From Flavobacteriales bacterium (GTDB lineage Bacteria > Bacteroidota > Bacteroidia > Flavobacteriales_C > GCA-002722245): a stretch of 64,000 nt of DNA. Both the position numbers and the translations under genes were made by a program. The DNA is taken from the NCBI GenBank assembly GCA_002717515.1, contig PBEC01000010.1, positions 109,007 to 173,006 of the forward strand, in the 5' to 3' direction. A model generated the notes under the pieces. That model ran no database searches. It was not told the origin of the DNA and worked only from the letters and a program-made list of their open reading frames with translations. Below, piece by piece: positions 41,732-51,578 of this stretch. The first letter of the stretch is position 1; each line of letters opens with the position of its first letter.

Positions 41732-43561
41732 ATGTGTGGTATTAATGGTTTGATGTCCAATACCGAAATGGATTTTTCTTTTTTGGTAAATAAAATGAAC
41801 GATAGTATTTCGCATCGTGGACCCAATGCCGCAGGTATACAAAGTATTCAAAATGGATGTTTGGGTCACAAAAGGCTTTCAATTATAGATTTGTCTCAAG
41901 AAGCGAATCAGCCTTTTTTTGACGATGAACACATTTTGATATACAATGGTGAAGTGTATAATTTTGAGGAACTCAGAAAGAAATATAAATTTGATTGTCG
42001 AACCAATTCTGATACGGAAGTCATTTTTCAGGGCTTAAAATTAAAAGGTCCTAAATTTTTATCGGAGTTAAATGGTATGTTTGCTTTAGCTTTTTGGGAT
42101 ATAAATCTTGAAAAATTATTAATTGCACGAGATCGACTTGGAATAAAACCTCTATACGTTTACAATCAAGGTTGTACGTTTGCATTCTCATCAGAAATTA
42201 AAGGATTAAAATCCATAAAGACCCAACTGGGTGGTTTTACCATAAATGGTAGTTCTGTGAATACTTTTTTGCATCTTGGATACATACCTAAGCCACAAAC
42301 CATATACAACGAAATTGAAAAATTTCCTCCAGGTCATTTTGGTACATATGAAAATGGCAAGTTGGCCATAGAACAATTTTGGTCACCTAATTCAGTCATA
42401 AAAAGAGACATCATAAAAAATGAAAAACAAGCTAAAGAAGAATTGGGCCAATTACTTAAATCATCCATAGGATATCGTTTAAAGTCCGATGTTCCTTTTG
42501 GAACATTTTTAAGCGGAGGAATTGATAGTTCAACCGTTTCTGCAATTGCTCAGGAGGTCTCCCCTAATAAGATTAAAACATTCTCCATTGGATTCAACAA
42601 TTCAGCTTTTAATGAAGCCGAATTTGCGAAACAAGTAGCGACCTATATCGGAAGTGAGCATTATGAATTTATGGTCACTGAAGATGACGCCAAAGAGCTG
42701 GTTGGAGATATTGTTACAAGCTATGATGAGCCTTTTGGCGACAGTTCCGCCATACCAACAATGTTGGTTTCCAGAATGGCTAAAAAAGAGGTGACCATGA
42801 CCTTGTCTGGTGATGGTGGTGATGAACTTTTTCACGGTTATGGATTTTACAATTGGGCGAATAGATTATCCAATCCCTTAATTAAATCAAACAGAAAAAT
42901 TATTGGCTCACTCTTGAAAAAGGGCAACAATAGAATGAAAAGAGCTTCATTTTTGTTTGATTATCCGTCTAATCAAATAAAATCGCATATTTTTTCTCAA
43001 GAACAATATTATTTTACACAAAAGGAAATTCAGGAATTATTGGTAAATCAAACAATATATCCTAAATATATGGATGATGAATATTCCTTTTCCAGAGAAC
43101 TATCTTCAAAAGAGCAACAGAGTCTTTTCGACATTAATTATTATCTAAGAGATGATTTATTAACAAAGGTTGACATCGCCTCAATGAAATATTCTTTAGA
43201 GACTCGTGTCCCTCTTTTAGACCACAGAATTGTTGAATTTGCATTAAACCTTGATGAGGGATTAAAAATTAAAAATGGCGAACAAAAATATCTCCTCAAG
43301 CAAATTTTGTTCGATTATGTTCCTAAAGATATTTTTGATCGACCTAAAAGAGGATTTAGCGTTCCTTTGAAAAAATGGTTGGAAACGGATTTAAAATATC
43401 TTGTTGATAACAATTTAAACAAGGAAACCATTGTCTCAGCAGGACTCGTTAGATTTGATCAAGTAGAAAGATTATTAAATCGTTTTAAACGTGGTGAAGA
43501 TTATTTATTCACAAGAATATGGGCTCTGATTGTTCTTCATGAATGGGTTAAACACAACTAA
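41732..43561 (+). CDS. asnB: Asparagine synthase (glutamine-hydrolysing) family protein
   Basis: A 609-aa protein. The N-terminal class-II glutaminase has Cys2 ('MCGINGLM'), 'ISHRGPNAAGIQS', 'LGHKRLSIIDLS' and 'ILIYNGEVYNFEELR'. The synthetase half has the P-loop 'LSGGIDSSTVSAIA', 'YDEPFGDSSAIPTMLVS', 'MTLSGDGGDELFHGYGFY' and 'LETRVPLLDHRIVEFAL'. It makes an amide from a carboxylate with ATP and glutamine: asparagine, or a uronamide in glycan loci such as WbpS-type enzymes. Flanked by wecB, a glycan role is possible. Gene symbol is given for the family only. It is followed at once by the M1 peptidase gene. Confidence 0.88.
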   Translation: MCGINGLMSNTEMDFSFLVNKMNDSISHRGPNAAGIQSIQNGCLGHKRLSIIDLSQEANQPFFDDEHILIYNGEVYNFEELRKKYKFDCRTNSDTEVIFQGLKLKGPKFLSELNGMFALAFWDINLEKLLIARDRLGIKPLYVYNQGCTFAFSSEIKGLKSIKTQLGGFTINGSSVNTFLHLGYIPKPQTIYNEIEKFPPGHFGTYENGKLAIEQFWSPNSVIKRDIIKNEKQAKEELGQLLKSSIGYRLKSDVPFGTFLSGGIDSSTVSAIAQEVSPNKIKTFSIGFNNSAFNEAEFAKQVATYIGSEHYEFMVTEDDAKELVGDIVTSYDEPFGDSSAIPTMLVSRMAKKEVTMTLSGDGGDELFHGYGFYNWANRLSNPLIKSNRKIIGSLLKKGNNRMKRASFLFDYPSNQIKSHIFSQEQYYFTQKEIQELLVNQTIYPKYMDDEYSFSRELSSKEQQSLFDINYYLRDDLLTKVDIASMKYSLETRVPLLDHRIVEFALNLDEGLKIKNGEQKYLLKQILFDYVPKDIFDRPKRGFSVPLKKWLETDLKYLVDNNLNKETIVSAGLVRFDQVERLLNRFKRGEDYLFTRIWALIVLHEWVKHN

Positions 43562-43562
43562 T

Positions 43563-46500
43563 ATGAGATTATCTATCGTTTTAATTATCATAAGCATCTC
43601 TTTTTCTTCAATGAGTCAATCGCATTGGAAAAGTCAAAAACCATATGCTGACTATTGGCAGCAGGAAGTAGCATATGCAATAAAAGTAAAAGTTGATGAA
43701 CAAAAGCTAACCGTAGGAGGGAAACTTGAATTGATTTACACCAATAATTCACCAGATGTATTAAAAGAGGTGTTTTTTCATTTGTATCAAAACGCTTTTC
43801 AGAAAGGAGCTTACTATGATATGCTTCAAAAAACAAATGGTAAAAAACCAAAGTATGGGCTTTACGAAGAAAACGGTTTAGGAACACAAGTTAATGGGTT
43901 AACTGCTTCCAATGGAGTAGATACAGTTATTTATGATAACACCTTAATGAAGGTAGTTTTAAAAAAGCCAATATTATCTGGTGAATCCGTAGTATTCAAT
44001 ATTGATTTCAAAACGTATTGGGGAAGCGGAAGTTCGAGAAGAAGAATGAAGGCCTACTATGTTGAGGGAGGAAACATTCATTTTAACGGAGTACATTGGT
44101 ATCCTCGAATTGCGGTCTACGATCAAAAGTTTGGTTGGAACACCAATCAACATCTTGATAAAGAGTTTTACGGTGATTTTGGAACTTTTGATGTAGAACT
44201 TGATTTTGCCAACGATTATGTCGTAGAAGCCACAGGAACATTAAAAAATGAAAATGAAGTACTTCCCCGTGATTTGAAGAAAAAGCTTCACATCACAAAT
44301 TTTTATCATCGAGGAAAGAAAGGAGTTGGAGATACTCTTTCAATACCCACCAAGCGAATAAAGGAAAAACGAAAAATTTGGAAATATTATGCAGAAAACG
44401 TTCATGATTTTGCATTTACTGCAGATCCAACCTATCGTATTGATGAACGGGAATGGAATGGAATAAAAACAGTCGCAATTGTAGAAGAGCGGCATTGTCC
44501 AAATTGGAAAACAGCGGCAAAATTTGCAATGGATGTCATTAAAGTATATTCTCAGGATTTTGGAATGTATGAATATCCGAAAATGGTTGTTGCAGATGCC
44601 AGGGATGGTATGGAGTATCCAATGCTTACCCTTGACTCAGGAAGAGAACCCTATTTTATGGGATTGTTGGCTCACGAAATTGCTCACAACTGGTTTTATG
44701 GTATGGTGGGTTCAAACGAAACGTATCGAGCTTTCATGGATGAAGGGTTTACCCAGTTTTTAACAGTTTGGTCACTTGAAAAAATAGACGGAGAAATTTA
44801 TTCACCTTACAATCAAAAGGGCAAAAGTCGTTATAAAAACCGGTTTAGAAGCGGTCCTAAATCACGAGATATGCGCGCATATTATGGCTATTTAAACGAA
44901 GCAATTAAACATGAAGATCCGAGCTTGAGTACACATTCTTCTGATTTTGACGGAGGCAGTTTAAGACACGATGGAGGTTATCGTCAAGTTTATTCTAAAA
45001 CAGCTGTTATGCTGTTTAACTTGCAATATGTTTTAGGGGATTCTCTTTTTCTCTCAGCAATGCACAATTACGTTAATGAATGGAAGTTTAAACATCCATA
45101 TCCTGAGGATTTTAGGAAAAGCATAATTCGATATACAAAAGTAGATTTGAATTGGTTTTTTGACCAATGGTTAGAGACATCGAAGGTAATCGATTATAAA
45201 TTAAAAGGAGTAAAAAAGATTGCTAAGGATTCATTCGAGATCCAATTTAAAAGAATTGGAGGGATGCAAATGCCTATCGATTTTCAAATCATAACTAGAA
45301 CCGATTCGGTAATAAAGTATCACATTCCTAACACATGGTTTGAGAAAGAAACAAGTGCAAATATTCTTCCTAAATGGTATGGTTGGGGTAAGTTAAACCC
45401 TGAATATAAAGTGATAGTGTATGTTCCTGGAGGTATTTACGACGTTCAAATCGACCCCTCAGGAAGACTTGCCGACATCAATCCACTAAACAATTCATTA
45501 AAGCCTCGATATTCAATTGAATTTGACGCCCAGTTGAGAAGTTTTCCCGACAGAGAAAATTACGTAATTAAGCTCAAGCCGGATTTATTATGGAACAACT
45601 ATGATGGTATTAAATTAGGCTTTACTTGGAAAAGTGCTTTTTTCAAAACAAGGAAGAAAATAGATGCTAAGTTTTGGATGAATACTACGTTTTTCCAATC
45701 CAAATTTGGTGATAATGTTTGGATCAATAAAAATGATGATTTTTCTTATGATTTTAAGTATCAGGATATTCTCCCAAATTACGGAGAAAAGTTAGCCTTT
45801 AAGTTTAGATCTGCACTTACGGGAGGAGTGCATAAACTTCAAACTGGATTATACAAATCAAGTCATAACCGAAAGCATAAATTTGGAATATATGTTAAAT
45901 CACTTTTCAGAAGTAATACTAATCAGCTCAACTATGCACTCTATCCGGACTATTGGAAAGTCGGAGCATTAAACAACTCAATAAACACATACTACGAAAG
46001 GCCTTATAAATTAGCAAAAGGTAAGGGGACTTTGAATATAAGTTTCAGAGCTACGGCTCTTTTAAGTGATTACAATTATGAATTTTTCAAATTTGAGAAT
46101 CTTTACAAGAAAAAGATTTCTGGATTTTATTTAAAAACAAGAGTTTTTGGCTTTTTAGGTTTTGGAAACAATTGGGCCCCTGAATCGATGCTTTTTTTAG
46201 CTGGAGCTAATCCAGAGAAACTAAATGAAAATAAATTTACACGAGCAGAAGGAGTTTTTAGTAGAGATCAAACTCAATTTGGAGATAACGTAAACCTTTT
46301 TCATGCCGGAGGAGGTCTGAATTTGAGGGGGTATTCAGGCTACGTTGCTCCAGAGCAAATTGATGGAAATACAGTTTCTACTTTTTATGGAACTCGCGGT
46401 GCTTCTGCAAATATTGAACTTGAGTTCGACCGTTTTCTTGGTTTAAATCAACTCGGTAAACTTAGTAAATGGTTAGAGTTAAAATCATATGCATTTTTTG

Positions 46501-46727
46501 ACGCAGGGTTAATTAATCTTTTTGAAATGGACGTCAATAGGTTTGCAAGGCCCAGAATGGATGCTGGATTCGGGGGAACAGTAACCATAAAAAAGTTTTA
46601 TCAATTTGAGACAACAAGACCTTTAACTGTACGAATAGATTTACCAATGTTTCTTAACAGAACTCCAAATGTTAACCCTGAATTCTATAGCTTAAAATGG
46701 GTAATAGGTATGAATAGAGCGTTTTAA
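43563..46727 (+). CDS. M1-family metallopeptidase fused to a predicted outer-membrane beta-barrel
   Basis: I start this at ATG 43563, one base after the preceding stop; the ORF-track start (43530) adds residues before a clear signal peptide (MRLSIVLIIISISFSSMSQS). The product is 1054 aa. Residues about 20-600 are an M1 peptidase: 'DGMEYPMLTLDSG' (GxMEN-like) and zinc motif 'HEIAHNWFYG' (residues 371-375), followed by 'YRAFMDEGFTQFL' with the third zinc-ligand Glu. Residues about 650-1054 are rich in alternating aromatic strands and include 'FHAGGGLNLRGYSGY' and 'SYAFFDAGLINLF', which resemble the Omp85/BamA conserved RG(F/Y) and FxDxG blocks, and end in an aromatic residue ('NRAF'). This suggests a peptidase tethered at the outer membrane by its own barrel. 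Confidence 0.8.
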   Translation: MRLSIVLIIISISFSSMSQSHWKSQKPYADYWQQEVAYAIKVKVDEQKLTVGGKLELIYTNNSPDVLKEVFFHLYQNAFQKGAYYDMLQKTNGKKPKYGLYEENGLGTQVNGLTASNGVDTVIYDNTLMKVVLKKPILSGESVVFNIDFKTYWGSGSSRRRMKAYYVEGGNIHFNGVHWYPRIAVYDQKFGWNTNQHLDKEFYGDFGTFDVELDFANDYVVEATGTLKNENEVLPRDLKKKLHITNFYHRGKKGVGDTLSIPTKRIKEKRKIWKYYAENVHDFAFTADPTYRIDEREWNGIKTVAIVEERHCPNWKTAAKFAMDVIKVYSQDFGMYEYPKMVVADARDGMEYPMLTLDSGREPYFMGLLAHEIAHNWFYGMVGSNETYRAFMDEGFTQFLTVWSLEKIDGEIYSPYNQKGKSRYKNRFRSGPKSRDMRAYYGYLNEAIKHEDPSLSTHSSDFDGGSLRHDGGYRQVYSKTAVMLFNLQYVLGDSLFLSAMHNYVNEWKFKHPYPEDFRKSIIRYTKVDLNWFFDQWLETSKVIDYKLKGVKKIAKDSFEIQFKRIGGMQMPIDFQIITRTDSVIKYHIPNTWFEKETSANILPKWYGWGKLNPEYKVIVYVPGGIYDVQIDPSGRLADINPLNNSLKPRYSIEFDAQLRSFPDRENYVIKLKPDLLWNNYDGIKLGFTWKSAFFKTRKKIDAKFWMNTTFFQSKFGDNVWINKNDDFSYDFKYQDILPNYGEKLAFKFRSALTGGVHKLQTGLYKSSHNRKHKFGIYVKSLFRSNTNQLNYALYPDYWKVGALNNSINTYYERPYKLAKGKGTLNISFRATALLSDYNYEFFKFENLYKKKISGFYLKTRVFGFLGFGNNWAPESMLFLAGANPEKLNENKFTRAEGVFSRDQTQFGDNVNLFHAGGGLNLRGYSGYVAPEQIDGNTVSTFYGTRGASANIELEFDRFLGLNQLGKLSKWLELKSYAFFDAGLINLFEMDVNRFARPRMDAGFGGTVTIKKFYQFETTRPLTVRIDLPMFLNRTPNVNPEFYSLKWVIGMNRAF

Positions 46728-48416
46728 TTAAATCCATTTTAATTTTCCTTTGGAATTGGAATCCATTGTAATCCTTACGTTTGGAAAGTATTCACTTTTG
46801 GATGTTTTTAGCTTTACCTCTTTGATAAATGCGTCTTTTTTGTAAACCAAAGTTAAATTGTTTTTAAAGTATTTTGCCCAGTTATCACAATTGTCTTTTT
46901 TCTGTTCAATTGAGTTGATTGAAATTATTTCATCTCCTGGATTTAAACCGGCAAAAAATCCGGGAGAATCAGGTGCAATAAGTAAAACCAATGTACTTCC
47001 AGGTTGTATGTAAATTCCGAAATGCGAAGCTAAATATTTTGCATTAGGACTTTTTTCTAATTCAATATTAAAACTTTTGAATGTTTTTTTAAGTAATGGA
47101 AAATAATCGTTTGTTCCATTAAAATATGAATTCCATAAGGCTGAGAATTTTTTACCAACAATTTTTTCAATTTCTTTTTTGAAGTCAGAATCGCCTATAC
47201 CCTTATCCTTTTTGGCATATTCAATATAAAATGTTCGCATTACATGATCCAAAGACTTTTTGTTTTTAGTATGCGATCGGATAAGTAAGTCAGTAACCAT
47301 TGCTAAAAGAGAGCCCTCAGTGTATATTGAACTTTTTCGGTTGGGTATTCCTCGTTCATATCCGTCCAGCCATGTGTCAAATGAGGAATCTACAACCGAT
47401 AAATTTTCAGTACCGTAGTTGTAAAAATGTCTATCCATTGTCTTATGGATCTGTTTTAAAAATTGTTCAGAGCTAAAAACTCCGCTGCGTTTCAAAAGTA
47501 AATCTCCATAATAGGAAGTAATCCCTTCAGTTAAGTAACCCATTTTGGAATAATTTTCCTTTGAATAATCATAGGGTTTAAAATCATTCGGTTTAATAGT
47601 TTTAACATTCCAGGCATGAAATAATTCGTGTGAGGAAACACCCAGAAATTCTTCATAATTCTCGCCTTCAAAAACTGAATAACCAGGGCCAAAAGAAATT
47701 ACCGTATTCTTTTTGTGTTCTACACCATGATATGTTCCATATGGAAGTATTTGATAAATGAAATGATATTCACTAAAAGGGAAACTACCGAAAACTTTTA
47801 ACTGTTCTTTTGTGATTTTTTTAAAGTCTTTTATAAGTTTAAACCAAGGTGGCTTGCATTCACCTTGAAACCATAATGTGAATTTTGTTCCTTTTACCTC
47901 GTAGGAATTTGATTGCAAAGAGTCGCTCAAAATAAAAGGAGAATCAACTAATTCATCATAATTTTCAGCCCAATATATTCCGTCTTTTTTTTCAAGGCTT
48001 ATTGCTGTTTTAGTGTGATTAAAATTATTAAGATTTATTCCAATTCGTTCATTTTCGCGTCCAACAACATAAAAGCAACAATTTATTGGATTAATGTATA
48101 TCTGATCATCATCTACCCAGGTAGAACCGGCATTCAATATATTTGAATAGTAATTATAAATAACCTTTATCTTTTTTATCCTTCCTACATAAATTTTCCA
48201 GCAATCTTTGGTTGTTTTCTCAAATTGTACAGGTTTATTATTTAAAGATTTGACTTCTAATTTTTGAATATTCTTTGCAAAATTTTCTATTTGATACCTT
48301 CCTGGTCTCCATGCCGGTAATTGGATAAAAATTTCGCTTTCATTAATGTTTTCAATAGTAAATTCGATGTTCAAAAATTTACTACCTCTATTATTTGCTG
48401 AAAATGAATAATTCAT
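46728..48416 (-). CDS. M61 glycyl-aminopeptidase family protein with PDZ domain
   Basis: A 562-aa protein. The N-terminal beta domain (residues about 1-160, 'LPAWRPGRYQIENFAKNIQ') and the catalytic domain with 'VEHKKNTVISFGPG' and zinc motif 'SSHELFHAWNVKTIKP' (about residues 263-267), followed by 'LTEGITSYYGDLLLKRSG', are characteristic of M61 peptidases. A C-terminal PDZ domain (about residues 455-530, 'LVLLIAPDSPGFFAGLNPGDEIISINS') is usual in the family. There is no signal peptide. Its stop codon abuts that of the convergent M1 peptidase with no gap. Substrate unknown; the family prefers N-terminal Gly or Ala. Confidence 0.92.
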   Translation of the reverse strand: MNYSFSANNRGSKFLNIEFTIENINESEIFIQLPAWRPGRYQIENFAKNIQKLEVKSLNNKPVQFEKTTKDCWKIYVGRIKKIKVIYNYYSNILNAGSTWVDDDQIYINPINCCFYVVGRENERIGINLNNFNHTKTAISLEKKDGIYWAENYDELVDSPFILSDSLQSNSYEVKGTKFTLWFQGECKPPWFKLIKDFKKITKEQLKVFGSFPFSEYHFIYQILPYGTYHGVEHKKNTVISFGPGYSVFEGENYEEFLGVSSHELFHAWNVKTIKPNDFKPYDYSKENYSKMGYLTEGITSYYGDLLLKRSGVFSSEQFLKQIHKTMDRHFYNYGTENLSVVDSSFDTWLDGYERGIPNRKSSIYTEGSLLAMVTDLLIRSHTKNKKSLDHVMRTFYIEYAKKDKGIGDSDFKKEIEKIVGKKFSALWNSYFNGTNDYFPLLKKTFKSFNIELEKSPNAKYLASHFGIYIQPGSTLVLLIAPDSPGFFAGLNPGDEIISINSIEQKKDNCDNWAKYFKNNLTLVYKKDAFIKEVKLKTSKSEYFPNVRITMDSNSKGKLKWI

Positions 48417-48524
48417 AATTAAAATTTAATAAAAATATGTGTTGGAGTTGATTCACTCAATTCAATAATTTGCTTTAAAGTTAGTATATTCGCTTTGCAT
48501 TTTATCACACTAAAACATTAAGCA

Positions 48525-49913
48525 ATGAATTATGACGTTATAGTTATTGGTAGTGGGCCTGGAGGCTATGTTACTGCCATAAGAGCATCTCAATTGGGTT
48601 TAAAAACAGCTGTTGTTGAAAGATCTGAGCTAGGAGGGATTTGTTTAAACTGGGGATGTATTCCAACTAAAGCATTATTAAAAAGTGCAAATGTGTTTGA
48701 ATATATTCAGCATGCTGAGGACTATGGAATAAAAGTCAAAGGCGCTGAAGCTGATTTTTCAGCAATGGTAAAAAGAAGTCGAAACGTTGCCGATGGTATG
48801 AGTAAAGGAATTCAATTTTTAATGAAAAAAAATAAAATTGACATTCTAACAGGTTCTGGTAAAATCAAAGCAGGGAAAAAAGTTGATGTAACAGATGAAA
48901 AAGGAAAAGTTACTGAATATTCTGCTGAAAATATTATACTGGCTACGGGAGCTCGTTCCAGAGAGCTGCCAAATCTTCCTCAGGATGGAGAAAAAATAAT
49001 TGGTTATCGCAAAGCCATGACATTAAAAAACCAACCAAAATCCATGGTGGTTGTTGGTTCTGGAGCTATAGGTGTTGAATTTGCCTATTTTTATAATTCA
49101 ATTGGTACAAAAGTAACGGTAGTTGAATTCTTACCAAACATAGTTCCTAATGAAGATTTAGATGTTTCAAAAGCTTTGGAAAAGAGTTTTAAGAAGCAAG
49201 GAATAACAATAATGACAAAATCGGCAGTAGAGTCTGTTGATACATCTGGTGATTTGTGCAAAGTGACCGTAAAAACTGAAAAAGGAGAGGAAGTTTTGGA
49301 AGCAGACATTGTTTTATCTGCAGTTGGAATTCAGGCAAACATCGAAAATTTAGGTTTGGAGGAAGTTGGTATTGTTGTTGATGGTGGTAAAGTCATAGTT
49401 GATGATTACTATCAAACTAATATTCCAGGTTACTATGCAATTGGAGATTTAATACCCGGTCCTGCTTTAGCTCATGTTGCATCAGCTGAAGGTATAACGT
49501 GCGTTGAAAAAATTGCCGGAATGGACGTTGAAACCATTGATTATAATAACATACCAGGATGCACATATTGTTCTCCTGAGGTAGCATCAGTGGGATATAC
49601 TGAAGCGAAAGCTAAAGAAGAAGGTTATGAAGTAAAAGTGGGTAAATTCCCATTTTCTGCATCTGGAAAAGCATCTGCAGCTGGAGCAAAAGATGGTTTT
49701 GTAAAAGTGATTTATGATGCCGAGTATGGAGAATGGTTGGGAGCTCATTTCATTGGAGCCAACGTGACAGAGATGGTAGCTGAGGCTGTTGCAGCACGTA
49801 AGCTTGAAACCACAGGACATGAAATACTTAAATCGATACACCCTCATCCAACTTTAAGTGAGGCTGTGATGGAAGCTACAGCAGCTGCCTATGATGAAGT
49901 TATTCATTTGTAA
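48525..49913 (+). CDS. lpdA: Dihydrolipoyl dehydrogenase
   Basis: A 462-aa flavoprotein disulfide reductase: FAD motif 'VIVIGSGPGGYVTAIRASQLG', redox pair in 'LGGICLNWGCIPTKALL', NAD motif 'VVVGSGAIGVEFAYFYNSIG', 'YYAIGDL' and the C-terminal interface 'HPHPTLSEAVMEA' with catalytic His/Glu. It is the E3 subunit that reoxidises lipoamide in pyruvate and 2-oxoglutarate dehydrogenases or the glycine cleavage system. It stands alone, with no E1/E2 genes in the window, and is followed by a strong terminator. A TATATTCG element about 28 bases upstream is a near-match to the -7 consensus. Confidence 0.96.
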   Translation: MNYDVIVIGSGPGGYVTAIRASQLGLKTAVVERSELGGICLNWGCIPTKALLKSANVFEYIQHAEDYGIKVKGAEADFSAMVKRSRNVADGMSKGIQFLMKKNKIDILTGSGKIKAGKKVDVTDEKGKVTEYSAENIILATGARSRELPNLPQDGEKIIGYRKAMTLKNQPKSMVVVGSGAIGVEFAYFYNSIGTKVTVVEFLPNIVPNEDLDVSKALEKSFKKQGITIMTKSAVESVDTSGDLCKVTVKTEKGEEVLEADIVLSAVGIQANIENLGLEEVGIVVDGGKVIVDDYYQTNIPGYYAIGDLIPGPALAHVASAEGITCVEKIAGMDVETIDYNNIPGCTYCSPEVASVGYTEAKAKEEGYEVKVGKFPFSASGKASAAGAKDGFVKVIYDAEYGEWLGAHFIGANVTEMVAEAVAARKLETTGHEILKSIHPHPTLSEAVMEATAAAYDEVIHL

Positions 49914-49934
49914 TTAAGAATACAGTTTAATATA

Positions 49935-49966
49935 AAATCCCAATATTTTATTGGGATTTTTTTTTT
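49935..49966 (+). terminator. Intrinsic terminator after lpdA
   Basis: A perfect 11-bp stem (AAATCCCAATA / TATTGGGATTT) with a TTT loop is followed by a T run on the plus strand. No T run follows on the minus strand, so it serves lpdA. Confidence 0.9.
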
Positions 49967-49983
49967 AAAAAACTGGTTAAAAG

Positions 49984-50268
49984 TTATTGAGGTTTTTGAG
50001 GTAAAGGCATCCAATGCGTAACTTCTTGAAAAAAGTGATTGCTTAAACCCTCTCCACTCCAAAAATCATTTGTTTCGTTGTTTTTATGTTTTGGCTTATG
50101 AGTACCGTAAAAGTTCTTGATGAAAGTTAAAACTTTAATCGGTTTCAATTCTACTTGCCCTGGAGAACCCGCTAAAGGGACATAATTTTCAGGTACAAAA
50201 GCGATTACTCTTTGACCATCTGAAGGTAATTCATCATTCGTTTTAATCCATTTCATATTTACTTCCAT
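49984..50268 (-). CDS. DUF551 domain protein
   Basis: A short protein of 90-94 aa with the DUF551 pattern: 'MKWIKTNDELPSDGQRVIAFVPENYV' at the start and 'TNDFWSGEGLSNHFFQEVTHWMPLPQKP' at the end (W-x-x-x-P-L-P). Such proteins occur in phages and bacteria and have no known function. Either the ATG at 50268 or the in-frame ATG at 50256 may be used; the second matches the family start better. It is 24 bases downstream of the UPF0104 gene on the same strand and may be co-transcribed with it. Confidence 0.85.
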   Translation of the reverse strand: MEVNMKWIKTNDELPSDGQRVIAFVPENYVPLAGSPGQVELKPIKVLTFIKNFYGTHKPKHKNNETNDFWSGEGLSNHFFQEVTHWMPLPQKPQ

Positions 50269-50292
50269 CTAAAAACTTATTTTAATAATAAG

Positions 50293-51300
50293 CTAATACG
50301 AAAGTTTTTGATTTTTGTTCATGATTGGCAGAACAGCAAATGATATTATACCAGCAGCGGCAATCGTGATTGTCATGACACCAAAAGCAACATTGGCCCA
50401 TATTACTGCATCATCTTGAGTAATGTTTAAAGTTGTTAATGCTAAGATTACCATAAATTGCCACGTTCCGGCACCACCCTGAACAGGGGCAATCATACCA
50501 AAACTACCTGCTATAAAAGCAGTTAATCCCGCTGCCAGGTTTAAATTAGAGGTTGGCTCGAATGCAAAAAAGCATATGTAAAACATAGCTACATAACCAA
50601 TCCATATTATAGCAGTATGAATGAGGAAAGAAATCTTTTTTTTCATTTTTAAAACATCAAAAATGCTTTTTTTGAATTCCGATAGGAGTTTACCAACTTT
50701 TTTCATTGGTCCCAAGGAAAATATTTTTTTTCTTAAAAAAAACAAAGTCCCAAAAAGTACAATTAAAGCTAAAATTATTACACTGACTAAAATTTTATTC
50801 TTTAAAATACCAGCAACCAAATTAGGTAATGTGGATTCCAAATATAAATTACTAAAAAGCTCAAATTGTAAAAAAATAAGTAAACCTGTAAAAAAGAATA
50901 GCGTTAGTAAGTCAAATGTTCTCTCAATGAATACTGTTCCAAGTAACTGAGGGATTGGAATGCTTTCGTATTTATATAAAGTTCCACATCGCGCAATTTC
51001 TCCTGACCGTGGAAAAGCTATGTTTGATGCATACATAAACAAAACGCTTGCGAAAACGTTTTTTGTTTTTGGGTCATACCCAGTAGAATTGATCAGGAGT
51101 TTCCACCTAAGTGCTCTTGAATAGTGTGAAAGCATAGCAAAAACCGCCGAAATTCCGAAATACCAATAATTCATTGATTTTGCACCCTCCCAAAACTTAT
51201 CGAAAGTAATGTTTGAATTGGAGAAAGTAAACCAAATGAGAGCAATCCCAATAGCTAAAAAAATAACTTGCTTAAAATATTTAACAGCTTTTTTATTCAT
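50293..51300 (-). CDS. Flippase-like membrane protein (UPF0104 / lysylphosphatidylglycerol synthase TM region)
   Basis: A 335-aa protein with about eight membrane segments. Family blocks are 'AVFAMLSHYSRALRWKLLI', 'ASNIAFPRSGEIARCGTLYKYESIPIPQLLGTVFIERTFDLLTLF' and 'GSFGMIAPVQGGAGTWQFMVILAL'. It corresponds to the membrane half of MprF-type proteins without a catalytic aminoacyl-transfer domain. Members are proposed to flip lipids, but the substrate in Bacteroidota is unknown. The 315-base region upstream is shared with the divergent lipoprotein gene. Confidence 0.9.
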   Translation of the reverse strand: MNKKAVKYFKQVIFLAIGIALIWFTFSNSNITFDKFWEGAKSMNYWYFGISAVFAMLSHYSRALRWKLLINSTGYDPKTKNVFASVLFMYASNIAFPRSGEIARCGTLYKYESIPIPQLLGTVFIERTFDLLTLFFFTGLLIFLQFELFSNLYLESTLPNLVAGILKNKILVSVIILALIVLFGTLFFLRKKIFSLGPMKKVGKLLSEFKKSIFDVLKMKKKISFLIHTAIIWIGYVAMFYICFFAFEPTSNLNLAAGLTAFIAGSFGMIAPVQGGAGTWQFMVILALTTLNITQDDAVIWANVAFGVMTITIAAAGIISFAVLPIMNKNQKLSY

Positions 51301-51477
51301 TTAGTAGACAAATGTAATTAATATTCTGATTGAGGATTCTTTTTATTTGATTTTCAAAAAATGAACCTATTTACAAACGTAACTTCTGTATAGTATTGAT
51401 TTAACACTTTACATAAATTGGTTTTTGTTTTTAATAGTATTAATAATCAAGGCTTTACTTCATGGTCTAAAAAATTG

Positions 51478-51549
51478 TTAACGCATCTAGACGTTGTTAT
51501 TAACATAAAGTTTACCTATAAATAAAAAAATCATAACTAAACAGTAACT
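51478..51549 (+). promoter_or_regulatory. TTAAC-type motifs on an 11-bp register upstream of the lipoprotein gene
   Basis: TTAACG (51478), TTAACA (51500), TTTACC (51511), ATAACT (51533) and GTAACT (51544) fall at offsets 0, 22, 33, 55 and 66, all multiples of 11. Direct repeats with an 11-bp period are the binding mode of PhoB/OmpR-family regulators, and TTAACA-like hexamers spaced this way resemble the PhoP box of Bacillus. The array ends about 22 bases before the TATTTTTG box. Confidence 0.55.
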
Positions 51550-51570
51550 CGTATTCATCAAGTTTCGAAT

Positions 51571-51578
51571 TATTTTTG
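51571..51578 (+). promoter_or_regulatory. Bacteroidota -7 box for the beta-helix lipoprotein gene
   Basis: TATTTTTG matches TAnnTTTG and leaves a 37-base leader before the ATG at 51616. Confidence 0.65.
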
